Shown here: in pieces, positions 1-9,110 of the stretch
Layout of the letters: every line of letters begins with the position of its first letter
Position numbering within the stretch: the first letter of the stretch is position 1
NCBI RefSeq assembly: GCF_001679645.1
Contig: NZ_LRUN01000046.1
Location: 1-64,000 of the forward strand
DNA: 64,000 bases
Direction: 5' to 3'
From: Pseudomonas bananamidigenes
Lineage (GTDB): Bacteria; Pseudomonadota; Gammaproteobacteria; Pseudomonadales; Pseudomonadaceae
Notes under the pieces: model-generated
Seen by the model: only the letters and a program-made list of their open reading frames with translations
Databases searched by the model: none
What the model was told of the DNA's origin: nothing
Program-made: the position numbers and the translations under genes

Positions 1-262
1 TTCGTCTCAACCGAGGCGCGCATTCTACAGCAGCCTCATTTACTGTCAAGTGATTATTTTCAGAAGTTTTTAAAATTTCTTCAATCAAATCAACCACTTG
101 CGCTAGCTGCAACATCAAGATGCTCGCTAGCGGGAGGCGAATAATACAGGATTGAAACAGGTGGTCAACCCCTTTCCTGAAAATTCGTTTCCCAAGCACT
201 GATCTGCCTAATTCGGCTCTTTGGACGAGCGTGAGTCCGCCGTTTGGACGCAAGCACTCCAG
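1..262. other. Intergenic DNA at window start, no gene
   Basis: I find no convincing gene here. Two similar short motifs are visible: GAGGCGCGCATTCTACAG near 14-31 and GAGGCGAATAATACAG near 134-149. They flank an AT-rich stretch (about 50-95). Spaced repeats like these could be the 3' flank of an element lying left of the window. I cannot assign it. Confidence 0.4.
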
Positions 263-613
263 CTACTGAGATTGCCTGACGATATCGATCGAAATTTCCC
301 TTGCTGCCACCGTTCCGCGGTTCTCGAGCCAATGTGTGGTGTTCCGGTCCTCCGGCCAACCCACTCCCGGTCCGTAGTCCGTAGCGACGCCATCTCGATG
401 ATCCGTGATCGTTCCCTGCAATATATAGACGACACCCGGCCTGTCTTTGTGATTGTGGACAGGCCCGAAAACGCCTCCTGGCTCGATGGTCACCATCCGC
501 ATACGGAGCAGACGCCCCGCCATTCCCTCGATTTCCGGCCCAAGGTCAATCGTTGCAAGCATTTCCACTGCAACACCTTTCGTCTCTGGAGCCATCTGCT
601 CTTGGTTGATCAT
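263..613 (-). CDS. Cupin domain protein
   Basis: A 116-aa single-domain cupin. The central part shows PGGVFGPVHNHKDRPGVVYI followed by a glycine turn and a downstream THW segment, the usual two-motif layout of a small beta-barrel cupin with a histidine-rich metal site. The family is very broad (dioxygenases, isomerases, sensors), so no reaction can be named. I chose the ATG at 613 because an AGG lies about 8 bases upstream. A GTG at 622 is in frame but has no spaced ribosome site. It is a single gene followed by the unassigned window start. Confidence 0.75.
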   Translation of the reverse strand: MINQEQMAPETKGVAVEMLATIDLGPEIEGMAGRLLRMRMVTIEPGGVFGPVHNHKDRPGVVYILQGTITDHRDGVATDYGPGVGWPEDRNTTHWLENRGTVAAREISIDIVRQSQ

Positions 614-753
614 GTTGCTCACCTGCCATGCGGGACCTGACTAGCAGTAAACACCCGAAACGGCACAAGCTGCCATCAGTCGACGAGAGGGCGGTTATTC
701 AAGCAGTTGCTGATCCCTCGGCTTCGGATATGAGCACGTCACAGAGGGCAGAT

Positions 754-796
754 AAAAAACGGGGCCGTTCCATTCTCAAAAAATGGAACGGCCCCG
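754..796 (-). terminator. Rho-independent terminator of msrA
   Basis: A perfect 15-bp stem (760-774 with 782-796) and a 7-base loop, followed in the minus direction by six T residues (complement of 754-759). It lies 26 bases past the msrA stop. Confidence 0.85.
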
Positions 797-821
797 ATTT
801 CCATATAGACTCTGCCCGACC

Positions 822-1328
822 TCAAGCGCGCTTCGGCAGCTTCCAGTTGGGACGAATGAAGTGGCAGGTGTAGCCATTCGGAATCCGCTCAAGATAGTCC
901 TGATGCTCGGGCTCGGCTTCCCAGAACGGTCCCGCCGGTTCAATTTCGGTGACCACCCGCCCCGGCCACAGACGCGAGGCGTCAACGTCGCCGGCAGTGT
1001 CTTCGGCAATGTCACGCTGCTGCTCGTTCAGATAATAGATAGCCGAACGGTAACTGGGGCCCAGGTCATTGCCCTGACGGTTGGGCGTGGTCGGGTCATG
1101 AATCTGGAAGAAGAACTCAAGGACCTGCCGATAGCTGATTACCGCCGGGTCGAAAATGATCTCGATGGCTTCAGCGTGGTTGCCATGATTGCGGTAGGTG
1201 GCATTCGGTACATCGCCTCCGCTGTAACCGACACGGGTTTTCAGCACCCCGGGATAGCGTCGCAGCAGGTCCTGCATGCCCCAGAAGCAGCCGCCGGCGA
1301 GGATGGCAGTTTCGGTTTGACTGGTCAT
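822..1328 (-). CDS. msrA: Peptide-methionine (S)-S-oxide reductase MsrA
   Basis: 168 aa, the normal size for a short MsrA. It reduces methionine-S-sulfoxide in oxidised proteins, using thioredoxin as electron donor, in the cytoplasm. The N-terminus carries GGCFWG with the catalytic cysteine. It is followed by the family signatures VGYSGG, NHAEAIEI and FFQIHDPTTPNRQGND. The start has a good AAGGA site upstream. The gene is monocistronic: its own terminator follows and a gap precedes it. The C-terminus (NGYTCHFIRPNW) has one cysteine that may act in recycling; this is an inference. Confidence 0.95.
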   Translation of the reverse strand: MTSQTETAILAGGCFWGMQDLLRRYPGVLKTRVGYSGGDVPNATYRNHGNHAEAIEIIFDPAVISYRQVLEFFFQIHDPTTPNRQGNDLGPSYRSAIYYLNEQQRDIAEDTAGDVDASRLWPGRVVTEIEPAGPFWEAEPEHQDYLERIPNGYTCHFIRPNWKLPKRA

Positions 1329-1414
1329 GATTTGTCCTTCCCTTCGGGATATTGGAGGTGGTCACTGTTATAAGGGCGCACTGGCCAATTCCAAGGCTGG
1401 CTTACAGATTGACC

Positions 1415-1870
1415 TCATGCAAACGCGGCCTCGATGAACGCCTCCAGCGCTTGTGCCTCCAGAATCTCGATGGAGAAATGCCCGAAGCGCTTGGGCAGCC
1501 AGATGATGCGTGTCCCGGACGGTGATTGCAGGTTGGTGCGTTCCAGTGGCTGGCCGTTTTCATCTTCGGGCTGCACGCCGGCGAGTACCAGTTCGTCGTA
1601 GGCTTTTTCGATGTCCGGTGTCGAGTAGCAATGACGGTAGATCATCCCCTCCCCCGACGAATCCAGCAGTTGTTTGAGATTCCCCGCCAACGGCTGGACC
1701 AGCATGAAGCGCTCCTGACCGATCAGCGCAATCGCGTAGCGAACGTGCAGGCCGCCTCGCTCCCAGATCAGGATTCGGGAAATTCTGGCCTGTAGAACCT
1801 GCGCATAGTAAGCGCAAGCCTCTTCAAGGTCGTTGACCAGTACATCGACGTGACTGAACTTAAGATCCAT
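1415..1870 (-). CDS. VOC/glyoxalase-fold protein
   Basis: 151 aa with the vicinal-oxygen-chelate pattern: an N-terminal KFSHVDVLVNDLEEACAYY and a C-terminal half ending in a beta-strand IIWLPKRFGHFSIEIL. This family includes glyoxalases, dioxygenases and resistance proteins that bind a divalent metal. No substrate can be read from the sequence. The start at 1870 has AAGGAG 8 bases upstream. A longer frame to 1909 runs back into the ycaO terminator and is rejected. It stands alone between ycaO and msrA. Confidence 0.8.
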   Translation of the reverse strand: MDLKFSHVDVLVNDLEEACAYYAQVLQARISRILIWERGGLHVRYAIALIGQERFMLVQPLAGNLKQLLDSSGEGMIYRHCYSTPDIEKAYDELVLAGVQPEDENGQPLERTNLQSPSGTRIIWLPKRFGHFSIEILEAQALEAFIEAAFA

Positions 1871-1907
1871 TGCAATGCTCCTTGCGGCAGACGCCCATCT
1901 TAAAAAC

Positions 1908-1933
1908 AAAAAAGCACCCGAAGGTGCTTTTTT
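1908..1933 (-). terminator. Terminator of the OsmC-YcaO gene
   Basis: AAAAAAGCACC, CGAA tetraloop, GGTGCTTTTTT. It lies 17 bases beyond the ycaO stop and is symmetrical, so it could act in either direction. Confidence 0.85.
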
Positions 1934-1949
1934 ATTGCCGTTTTCAGCG

Positions 1950-4148
1950 CTACGAAGTCTTCACGCCGACCCGGGCCGCGTGCAGTTTCTTGTAGCTGTC
2001 GATCAGTCGCAGGTGGCGGTCGAGGCCTTCGAGCTTCATGCTGGTCGGCGTCAAACCGTAGAAGCGTACGCTGCCGTCCACCGAGCCGATCGCCGCATCC
2101 ATCCGCTCGTTACCGAACATGCGGCGGAAGTTGGCTTCGTAGTCGGCCAGTTCCAGATCTTCGTCCAGTTGCATCTCCAGCACCCCGTTGACGGCCTGAT
2201 AGAACAGCCCCCGCTCGACGGTGTTGTCGTTGTACTGCAGGAACATCTCCACCGCCTCTTTAGCCTCCTCGATCTGTCCCAGGGCGAGCCAGATCAGCAG
2301 TTTCAGTTCCAGAATCGTCAGTTGCCCCCACACGGTGTTGTCGTCGAACTCGATGCCGATCAGTGTGGTGATGTCGGTGTAGTCGTCCAGTTCGCTTTCC
2401 ACCAGGCGCTCGACCAGCGACTGGAGTTCTTCTTCATTCAAGCGATGCAGGTTGAGAATGTCTTCACGGAAGAACAGCGCCTTGTTGGTGTTGTCCCAGA
2501 TCAGGTCGTCCACCGGGTAGATTTCCGAGTAGTCCGGCACCAGGATGCGGCAAGCGGTGGCGCCGATGTGCTCGTACACCGCCATGTACACTTCCTTGCC
2601 CATGCCCTTGAGGATGCCGAACAGGGTTTCGGCCTCCTCGGCATTGGAGTTTTCTCCCTGAGCGGTAAAGTCCCACTCCACAAATTCGTATTCCGCCTGA
2701 GCGCTGAAGAAGCGCCACGACACCACGCCGCTGGAGTCGATGAAGTGCTCGACGAAGTTGTTCGGTTCGGTGACCGCGTGACCTTCGAAGGTCGGCTGCG
2801 GCAGATCGTTAAGGCCTTCGAAGCTGCGGCCCTGCAGCAGTTCGGTCAGGCTGCGCTCCAGCGCCACTTCGAAGCTCGGGTGTGCGCCGAACGAGGCGAA
2901 CACACCGCCGGTGCGCGGGTTCATCAGCGTGACGCACATGACCGGGAATTCGCCGCCCAACGACGCATCCTTCACCAGCACCGGGAAGCCCTGGGCTTCC
3001 AGGCCTTGAATGCCGGCCATGATCGCCGGGTACTTGGCCAATACTTCCTGCGGCACGTCCGGCAACGCGAATTCGCCTTCGATGATTTCGCGTTTCACCG
3101 CACGTTCGAAGATTTCCGACAGGCACTGCACCTGGGCTTCGGCCAGGGTATTGCCGGCGCTCATGCCGTTGCTCAGATACAGGTTCTCGATGAGGTTCGA
3201 CGGGAAGTACACCACTTCGCCGTCCGACTGACGCACGAATGGCAGCGAAACGATGCCGCGTTCTTCATTGCCCGAGTTGGTGTCGATCAGATGCGAGCCG
3301 CGCAACTCGCCGTCGCGGTTGTAAATCTTCAGGCAGTACGGGTCGAGGATTTCGGTTGGCAGCTCATCATTGCGGCCCGGTTTGAACCAGCGCTCGTCCG
3401 GGTAGTGCACGAACGGCGCATCGGCCAGATCCAGCCCCCAGAACTGATCGTTGTAGAAGAAGTTGCAGTTCAGGCGCTCGATGAACTCGCCCAGCGCCGA
3501 AGCCAATGCGCTTTCCTTGGTCGAGCCCTTGCCGTTGGTGAAGCACATCGGCGAGTGCGCATCGCGAATGTGCAGCGACCAGACGTTCGGCACAATGTTG
3601 CGCCACGAGGCGATTTCAATCTTCATGCCGAGGTCGGCGAGGATGCCCGACATGTTGGCGATGGTCTGCTCCAGTGGCAGATCCTTGCCCGGAATGCAGG
3701 TGCTCGTGCCAGAATTGGCGCCCGGCATCAACAGTGCCTGTGCGTCGGCGTCGAGGTTTTCCACTTCTTCGATCACGAACTCGGGACCGGCCTGGACGAC
3801 TTTCTTTACCGTGCAACGGTCGATGGAACGCAGGATGCCCTGGCGGTCCTTGTCGGAGATGTCTGCCGGCAGCTCGACCTGAATCTTGAAGATCTGGTTG
3901 TAGCGATTCTCCGGGTCAACGATGTTGTTCTGCGACAGGCGGATGTTATCGGTCGGGATGTTGCGGGTTTCGCAATACAGCTTCACGAAGTAAGCCGCAC
4001 ACAGCGCCGACGAGGCCAGGAAGTAGTCGAACGGACCCGGCGCCGAACCATCGCCCTTGTAGCGGATCGGTTGGTCGGCCACCACCGTGAAGTCATCGAA
4101 CTTGGCTTCAAGTCGAAGGTTGTCGAGAAAGTTGACCTTGATTTCCAT
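1950..4148 (-). CDS. ycaO: OsmC/YcaO domain fusion protein
   Basis: 732 aa. Residues 1 to about 140 resemble OsmC (SAPGPFDYFLASSALCAAYF, with a cysteine in the OsmC position). The rest is a YcaO domain: GKGSTKESALASALGEFIER is the ATP-binding part, and SNGMSAGNTLAEAQVQCLSE follows. YcaO enzymes use ATP to activate peptide backbone amides. In E. coli, YcaO is linked to ribosomal protein S12 methylthiolation, and this OsmC fusion is the common chromosomal form in pseudomonads. It is therefore most likely housekeeping and not part of an azole-peptide cluster, despite the thiazole-forming NRPS 26 kb away. Its terminator lies just downstream. Confidence 0.9.
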   Translation of the reverse strand: MEIKVNFLDNLRLEAKFDDFTVVADQPIRYKGDGSAPGPFDYFLASSALCAAYFVKLYCETRNIPTDNIRLSQNNIVDPENRYNQIFKIQVELPADISDKDRQGILRSIDRCTVKKVVQAGPEFVIEEVENLDADAQALLMPGANSGTSTCIPGKDLPLEQTIANMSGILADLGMKIEIASWRNIVPNVWSLHIRDAHSPMCFTNGKGSTKESALASALGEFIERLNCNFFYNDQFWGLDLADAPFVHYPDERWFKPGRNDELPTEILDPYCLKIYNRDGELRGSHLIDTNSGNEERGIVSLPFVRQSDGEVVYFPSNLIENLYLSNGMSAGNTLAEAQVQCLSEIFERAVKREIIEGEFALPDVPQEVLAKYPAIMAGIQGLEAQGFPVLVKDASLGGEFPVMCVTLMNPRTGGVFASFGAHPSFEVALERSLTELLQGRSFEGLNDLPQPTFEGHAVTEPNNFVEHFIDSSGVVSWRFFSAQAEYEFVEWDFTAQGENSNAEEAETLFGILKGMGKEVYMAVYEHIGATACRILVPDYSEIYPVDDLIWDNTNKALFFREDILNLHRLNEEELQSLVERLVESELDDYTDITTLIGIEFDDNTVWGQLTILELKLLIWLALGQIEEAKEAVEMFLQYNDNTVERGLFYQAVNGVLEMQLDEDLELADYEANFRRMFGNERMDAAIGSVDGSVRFYGLTPTSMKLEGLDRHLRLIDSYKKLHAARVGVKTS

Positions 4149-4252
4149 GGGGGACTACCAGAATAGCGAGCTGAACAGAATGGCCGCCATTATCCGGTTT
4201 TTCAGCGGGAAGTCTTGTGCTTTGGCGTTTTGGCCGCCGACCGGAGCGCCGC

Positions 4253-5164
4253 TCAAGTCGAGTCGTTGCGCTGTGCCATTTCGGCGACGATGGCGTCGAT
4301 CACGCAGCGAGCCGTCGGCGACCGGCTTCGGTTGGGCAGGCTGACGACACCGATTTCGGAATGCAATCCAGGTCGATCCACGACCTGCAGTTCGATCAGT
4401 TTGCCAATGCGCAGGTCTTCAGCCACGGCGCCGTGAATCACGCCGAGGATCGTATCCGTCGAACAGGCCACCGTCCTGAGCAAAGCCACGTCGTCACACT
4501 CCAGCGCCAGAGGCAATGCCTGGCGAGCGGAGATACCGAGGGTACGTGCCGTTTCGTCCTTCACCACGGTCGGCAGGCGCGTCGTTGCGATGCCGTAGAC
4601 TTCCAGATCTCTCATCGTCACCAGGCGTCCGGCCAATGGATGTTTCGGCCTGACGAAAAAGCCCGCCGAAGCCTGACCCAGCGACTGAATTTGCAGATCG
4701 GATTCGGCGGAGAAATTGCGAATGTCCGCGACGAAGAATTCAATCGCTTCGTCCCGCAACCGGGCTTCAAGAATCTGCCAGTTGTTGACCTCTACCCGCA
4801 GCGTGACGGCCGGGTGCTCCCGACGCAACCTGGGCACCACCTGATGCATCAACATCGCCGCCGGAAACGGCCCGACGCCGAATGCAAGGTTGCCGAGCCG
4901 GCCATCGCCGTACAGCGCCAGGTCCCGTTCCAGAGAACGGGCATCGAACAACAGCCGTCGGGCCCGCTCGATCAGAAACTCCCCTGCCGGCGTCGGGCGC
5001 ACGTCGCCGCTGTCCCGGTCGAACAGGCGTTGGCCGGTTTCGCTTTCAAGTGCCTGGATGCTGCGGCTCAGTGCCGGCTGGCTCAGGTGCACGCGTTCGG
5101 CGGCGCGGCCGAAATGGCGTTCATCGGCAAGGGCCAGCAGGTGTGTCAGTCGTTTAAGGTCCAT
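4253..5164 (-). CDS. LysR-type regulator, SdsB-like
   Basis: 303 aa. An N-terminal winged helix (MDLKRLTHLLALADERHFGR, then SQPALSRSIQALE) is followed by the LysR effector-binding fold. It is divergent from the alkylsulfatase gene at 5269. This is the arrangement known for sdsB1/sdsA1, where the LysR protein activates the sulfatase gene in response to SDS. The assignment rests on this position plus family. The start at 5164 is preferred over 5203 because the protein then begins at the conserved helix. Confidence 0.85.
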   Translation of the reverse strand: MDLKRLTHLLALADERHFGRAAERVHLSQPALSRSIQALESETGQRLFDRDSGDVRPTPAGEFLIERARRLLFDARSLERDLALYGDGRLGNLAFGVGPFPAAMLMHQVVPRLRREHPAVTLRVEVNNWQILEARLRDEAIEFFVADIRNFSAESDLQIQSLGQASAGFFVRPKHPLAGRLVTMRDLEVYGIATTRLPTVVKDETARTLGISARQALPLALECDDVALLRTVACSTDTILGVIHGAVAEDLRIGKLIELQVVDRPGLHSEIGVVSLPNRSRSPTARCVIDAIVAEMAQRNDST

Positions 5165-5182
5165 GTCGCCGATGCTAGCCAC

Positions 5183-5206
5183 GCATTGCCCGGATGTAAA
5201 CAATGC
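5183..5206. promoter_or_regulatory. Putative LysR operator in divergent promoter
   Basis: GCATTG, 12 bases, CAATGC: an inverted repeat containing an ATTG-N12-CAAT spacing close to LysR T-N11-A boxes. It lies 19 bases ahead of the lysR start and 63 ahead of the sulfatase start. This is inference from symmetry and position only. Confidence 0.45.
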
Positions 5207-5268
5207 ATTGGATACATCGCTCCTGCCTCCCTACTCTCTGAAGAATCGATCCTCGGAGAACAACAAGA

Positions 5269-7236
5269 ATGAGACCGACCTTTCACACACTGATCGCTCT
5301 GACGCTGGTTTCCCTCGCCGGTTGTGACAAACCGTCCAGCGTTGCCAATAGCCAAGCGACGCCTGCGACTGCGGCGGTGATAGAAGCCTCGATCAAAGGC
5401 CTGAACCTCAACGACGCTCGTGACATGGAAGACGCCCGGCGCGGTCTGATCGCCCGCCCGACCGGCCAGATCCTCGGTTCCGACGGCTCTGTGCTGATCG
5501 ATTTCGATGCGTTCAGATTCGTCGAAGGCAAGGCCCCCGCCACCGTCAATCCGAGCCTGTGGCGCCACGCGATGCTCAACGCGCAGATCGGGCTGTTCAA
5601 GGTCACTGATGGCATTTATCAGTTGCGCGGTTTTGACATCGCCAACATGACACTGATCGAGGGGAAGAACGGATGGATCGTCGTCGACCCGCTGACCTCG
5701 AAAGAAACCGCCGCCGCTGCCCTGGCCTTTGCCCGCGCGCAACTGGGCGACAAACCCGTGACTGCCATCATCTTTACCCATGACCATGCCGACCACTTCG
5801 GCGGCGTACTGGGCATTACCTCGGTCGCGGAAGTCGCCGAGCGCAAGATTCCCGTGGTGGCCCCTGTCGGGTTCATGGAGGAAGCCACCAGCGAAAACGT
5901 GCTGGCGGGACCTGCCATGTCGCGCCGTTCGATGTATCAGTTCGGCAAGAATCTGAGGCCGGGCGCCACCGGCATGGTGGATACCGGGCTGGGCAAAAAC
6001 GTCGCCTACGGCAGCATCGGCATTCTGGCGCCGACGCAGATCATCGATCAGCCGGCGCAGGAACTGGTGCTCGACGGCGTGACCTTTGTATTCCACAACA
6101 TTCCAGGCGCGGAGGCCCCGGCCGAACTGACCTTCACGATCCCTGAGCGCAAGGCTTATGGCGGCGCAGAACTGCTGGCGCAGACCATGCACAATCTGTT
6201 GCCGATCCGTGGCGCCAAGGTTCGTGACGCATTGCGCTGGTCCGACTACGCGCAGATCGCCCTCGATGAACTGGGCGACACCGAAGTCTATTTCGGCCAG
6301 CACAACTGGCCGGTCTGGGGCAACGAGCGCATCCGCGAATTCATCACCAAGCACCGCGACGTCTACAAATACATGCACGACCAGACCGTGCGCCTGATGA
6401 ACGCCGGCTACACGCCCGGCGAGATCGCCGAGAAGATCCAGTTGCCCGATTCACTGGCCTCGTACTTCGGCACCCGCGGCTATTACGGCGACGTGCGACA
6501 CAACGTCAAGGCGATCTACCAGATGTACCTCGGCGCCTACGATGGCAACCCGGCGCATCTGAATCCGCTGCCCCCCAGGGAGTCCGCCAGACGCTACGTC
6601 GAGTTGATGGGCGGCAACGCCAAAGTGCTCGAAGCCGCACGCGTGGCCTATGACAAAGGTGAATACCGCTGGGTGGCCGAGCTGCTGGATCAAGCCGTCC
6701 TCGACCAGCCCGACGACAAGGCCGCCAAGGAACTGCTGGCCAGGACCTACGAACAGCTGGGCTATCAGTCGGAGTCAGCCACTTGGCGCAACAGCTACCT
6801 GACCGCCGCCCAGGAGTTGCGCAACGGCCCGCCGGACAAAGGCGTGCGCCGCTCGGACCTGATCGAGCTGATGAAGCAGACACCCACCGAACGCTTCCTC
6901 GAAGCCATGGCCGCCAGCCTCGACGGGCCGGCGGCGGACGGCAAGAACTGGACCTTCAATCTGCAACTGACCGACACGCAGGAATCGTTCGTGCTGTGGA
7001 TCGAGAACGCCGTGCTGCACTATCGCCGGGGTGCGCCGGCCACCAATGCCAACGCCACGCTGAGCGTCACCAAGGATCTTTTCGTGCAATTGCTGGGCGG
7101 TACGGCGGGGTTCAAGGATGCCCTCACCTCCAAAGACCTGAAGGTCGATGGCAGCACGGTGGATCTGGTGCGGTTCCTTGGATTGCTGGAGAAAGCACCG
7201 GGCAACTTTGCAATCGTCGCTCAGGCGCGCGATTGA
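5269..7236 (+). CDS. Alkyl/aryl-sulfatase, SdsA1-like, metallo-beta-lactamase fold
   Basis: 655 aa. The N-terminus is a lipoprotein-type signal ending in LAGC at residues 16-19, so the protein should be exported and possibly anchored. The catalytic domain has THDHADHFGG, the dinuclear zinc site of the metallo-beta-lactamase fold, and a later zinc-ligand/acid region around EAPAELTF. The C-terminal third (from about residue 520) resembles the SCP2-like hydrophobic-binding domain of SdsA1. It should hydrolyse primary alkyl sulfates such as SDS to alcohols. Length and layout match SdsA1. The divergent LysR gene supports the call. Confidence 0.9.
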   Translation: MRPTFHTLIALTLVSLAGCDKPSSVANSQATPATAAVIEASIKGLNLNDARDMEDARRGLIARPTGQILGSDGSVLIDFDAFRFVEGKAPATVNPSLWRHAMLNAQIGLFKVTDGIYQLRGFDIANMTLIEGKNGWIVVDPLTSKETAAAALAFARAQLGDKPVTAIIFTHDHADHFGGVLGITSVAEVAERKIPVVAPVGFMEEATSENVLAGPAMSRRSMYQFGKNLRPGATGMVDTGLGKNVAYGSIGILAPTQIIDQPAQELVLDGVTFVFHNIPGAEAPAELTFTIPERKAYGGAELLAQTMHNLLPIRGAKVRDALRWSDYAQIALDELGDTEVYFGQHNWPVWGNERIREFITKHRDVYKYMHDQTVRLMNAGYTPGEIAEKIQLPDSLASYFGTRGYYGDVRHNVKAIYQMYLGAYDGNPAHLNPLPPRESARRYVELMGGNAKVLEAARVAYDKGEYRWVAELLDQAVLDQPDDKAAKELLARTYEQLGYQSESATWRNSYLTAAQELRNGPPDKGVRRSDLIELMKQTPTERFLEAMAASLDGPAADGKNWTFNLQLTDTQESFVLWIENAVLHYRRGAPATNANATLSVTKDLFVQLLGGTAGFKDALTSKDLKVDGSTVDLVRFLGLLEKAPGNFAIVAQARD

Positions 7237-7357
7237 TTCGTGAAGGGGCGTTCGGCTGTAATGCCTGAAGAGGTCAACCCTGAGCAAGTCCGGCTAGGTA
7301 TCGGTACGCCGCTTTCGACGATTCTAGGGCCGACCGTTACTCCAGGAGCTCCACTGC

Positions 7358-8227
7358 GTGCCCGACACACCCATGCAATCTGCCTACGAGAAGCGTTTCA
7401 CCGTCGTACTCGCCTACATCGACGCCAATCTTGAGGGCGACCTGTCGGTGAAAGCGCTGAGCCAGGTGGCAAACTTCTCCGAGTTCCACTTTCACCGGCA
7501 GTTCACGGGATACGTCGGCGTGCCCGTCTCGCGCTATGTGCAATTGATGCGCCTGCGCCGGGCCGCGCACCGTCTGACCACCCTGCCCGGCCATTCGGTG
7601 ATGGACGCGGCGTTCGATGCCGGCTTTGAAAGCCCCGAAGCATTTTCCAGGGCATTCAAGCGCGACTTCGGCATCTCGCCGGGGGCATTTCGCAAGGCTC
7701 CGGACTGGAGCGTCTGGCACACGGTCTTCGCCATTCCTCACTTTTCAAGGAGCATCGCCATGCAGGTACGAATCGTCGATTTCCCCGGAGTCCGGGTCGC
7801 GGCACTCGATCACCGTGGGCCTCCGGGCCTTGTCAATCAAAGCGTGCAACGCTTCATCCAGTGGCGCCAGCAGAGCGGGCAGTCACCGGTGGCCTCAAGT
7901 CGCACATTCGCAATCCCTTACGGCAACCCCGATACGACGCCGCCGGAAGACTTTCATTTTGCGATCTGCGGCGAAATTCGCGAAGCCGTGGCACCGAATG
8001 AGTTCAACGTAGGTGAGCTCGGTATTCCTGCGGGGCGTTGCGCCGTGGTGCGTCATGTGGGCCCCACCGATCACATCGGCGAAAGCATCTACCCGGTCTA
8101 CCGCGACTGGCTGCCCGCCAGCGGCGAAGAACTGCGCGATCACCCGCTGTTTTTCGAGTACTTGAGCATCAGTCCCGAGATCCCGCAGGAGCAGTGGCAA
8201 ACGGATATTTACGTGCCGCTGCGCTAA
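7358..8227 (+). CDS. AraC-family regulator with GyrI-like effector domain
   Basis: 289 aa. Two AraC helix-turn-helix motifs occupy residues 10-115 (KALSQVANFSEFHFHRQFTG; DAAFDAGFESPEAFSRAFKR). A GyrI/SOUL-type ligand-binding domain follows from about 135. This HTH-first, GyrI-second order is that of the Rob/SbmC-like regulators that bind small hydrophobic compounds. I take the GTG at 7358 as start because AGGAG lies 9 bases upstream; the ATG at 7373 is too far from it. Targets are unknown. The next gene, 90 bases on, may be one. Confidence 0.85.
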   Translation: MPDTPMQSAYEKRFTVVLAYIDANLEGDLSVKALSQVANFSEFHFHRQFTGYVGVPVSRYVQLMRLRRAAHRLTTLPGHSVMDAAFDAGFESPEAFSRAFKRDFGISPGAFRKAPDWSVWHTVFAIPHFSRSIAMQVRIVDFPGVRVAALDHRGPPGLVNQSVQRFIQWRQQSGQSPVASSRTFAIPYGNPDTTPPEDFHFAICGEIREAVAPNEFNVGELGIPAGRCAVVRHVGPTDHIGESIYPVYRDWLPASGEELRDHPLFFEYLSISPEIPQEQWQTDIYVPLR

Positions 8228-8317
8228 CCATCGCGTGCCCCTCAGGCTCAGCTAAGTTTCACTGGATACCTTCTCTCCTGCGCACATTCAGCGCTGCTCA
8301 GGAGAGGCCATCCACCC

Positions 8318-9082
8318 ATGAAACCCGCCATAGCCGACTGGCTCAACAAAGTGCCCGAAGTGACGTTGTCCTTCTGGGTGATCAAGATCCTGTCCACGAC
8401 CGTGGGTGAAACCGGTGCCGACTTTCTGGCCGTCGACGCCGGATTCGGCGCCGGCCCCACCAGCCTGGGCATGGCTGCGCTGCTGGCCATTGCGCTGTTC
8501 CGCCAGATGCGCACCAAGGCCTACACCCCCTGGATCTACTGGCTGACGGTGGTGCTGGTGAGCATCGTCGGCACGCAAATCACCGACATCCTGACCGACA
8601 TGCTGGAGGTCAGCCTCTACACCAGCACGGTGGTATTCTCCGTGTTGCTGGTGGTGAATTTTCTGATCTGGTTCCGGACCGAACGCAGCCTGTCGATTCG
8701 CGAAATCGTCACCCCTCGCCGGGAGCTGTTCTATTGGGCCACGGTGCTCTGCACCTTTGCCCTCGGCACCGCCGCCGGCGACCTGGCCACTGAAGCACTG
8801 GGCCTGGGCTTCACCGTCGGCGCAGTGATCTTCGGCGCTTTGATCGCGGCCACCCTGATCGCCTGGCGTCTGGGTGCCAACACCGTGCTGACCTTCTGGA
8901 TCGCCTACATCCTGACCCGCCCCTTCGGTGCCTCTCTCGGTGACCTGCTGACCCAGGCCAAGACCTACGGCGGACTCGGCATGGGCGCGACCTGGACCAG
9001 CGCGATCTTCCTGTGCGTCATTGTCCTGCTGGTGGCCGTCGCGCAGATCAACGTCGGCAATCGCAAAGCCATCACTCAATAA
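8318..9082 (+). CDS. COG4705-like integral membrane protein
   Basis: 254 aa, almost entirely hydrophobic helices with short loops. It has internal repeats: phrases of the type FWVIKILSTTVGETGADFL, TFALGTAAGDLATEALGLGF and FWIAYILTRPFGASLGDLL recur, each with a G-E/A-x-G-D core inside a helix. This repeat structure is typical of the COG4705 membrane-anchored family, whose function is not established. It probably forms one operon with the lipoprotein and two-component genes that follow (gaps of 28 and 87 bases). Confidence 0.75.
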   Translation: MKPAIADWLNKVPEVTLSFWVIKILSTTVGETGADFLAVDAGFGAGPTSLGMAALLAIALFRQMRTKAYTPWIYWLTVVLVSIVGTQITDILTDMLEVSLYTSTVVFSVLLVVNFLIWFRTERSLSIREIVTPRRELFYWATVLCTFALGTAAGDLATEALGLGFTVGAVIFGALIAATLIAWRLGANTVLTFWIAYILTRPFGASLGDLLTQAKTYGGLGMGATWTSAIFLCVIVLLVAVAQINVGNRKAITQ

Positions 9083-9110
9083 ACCTTCAGACTTTCATCA
9101 AGGAATCATC

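Noticed and set aside
1875..4166. 763-residue plus-strand open frame opposite the YcaO gene
   Set aside because: It is antisense to a strongly conserved protein, rich in His/Arg/Val with no domain; a high-GC shadow frame.
5146..6378. 410-residue minus-strand frame opposite the alkylsulfatase
   Set aside because: Shadow of the sulfatase with no recognisable motif and a composition typical of an antisense frame.
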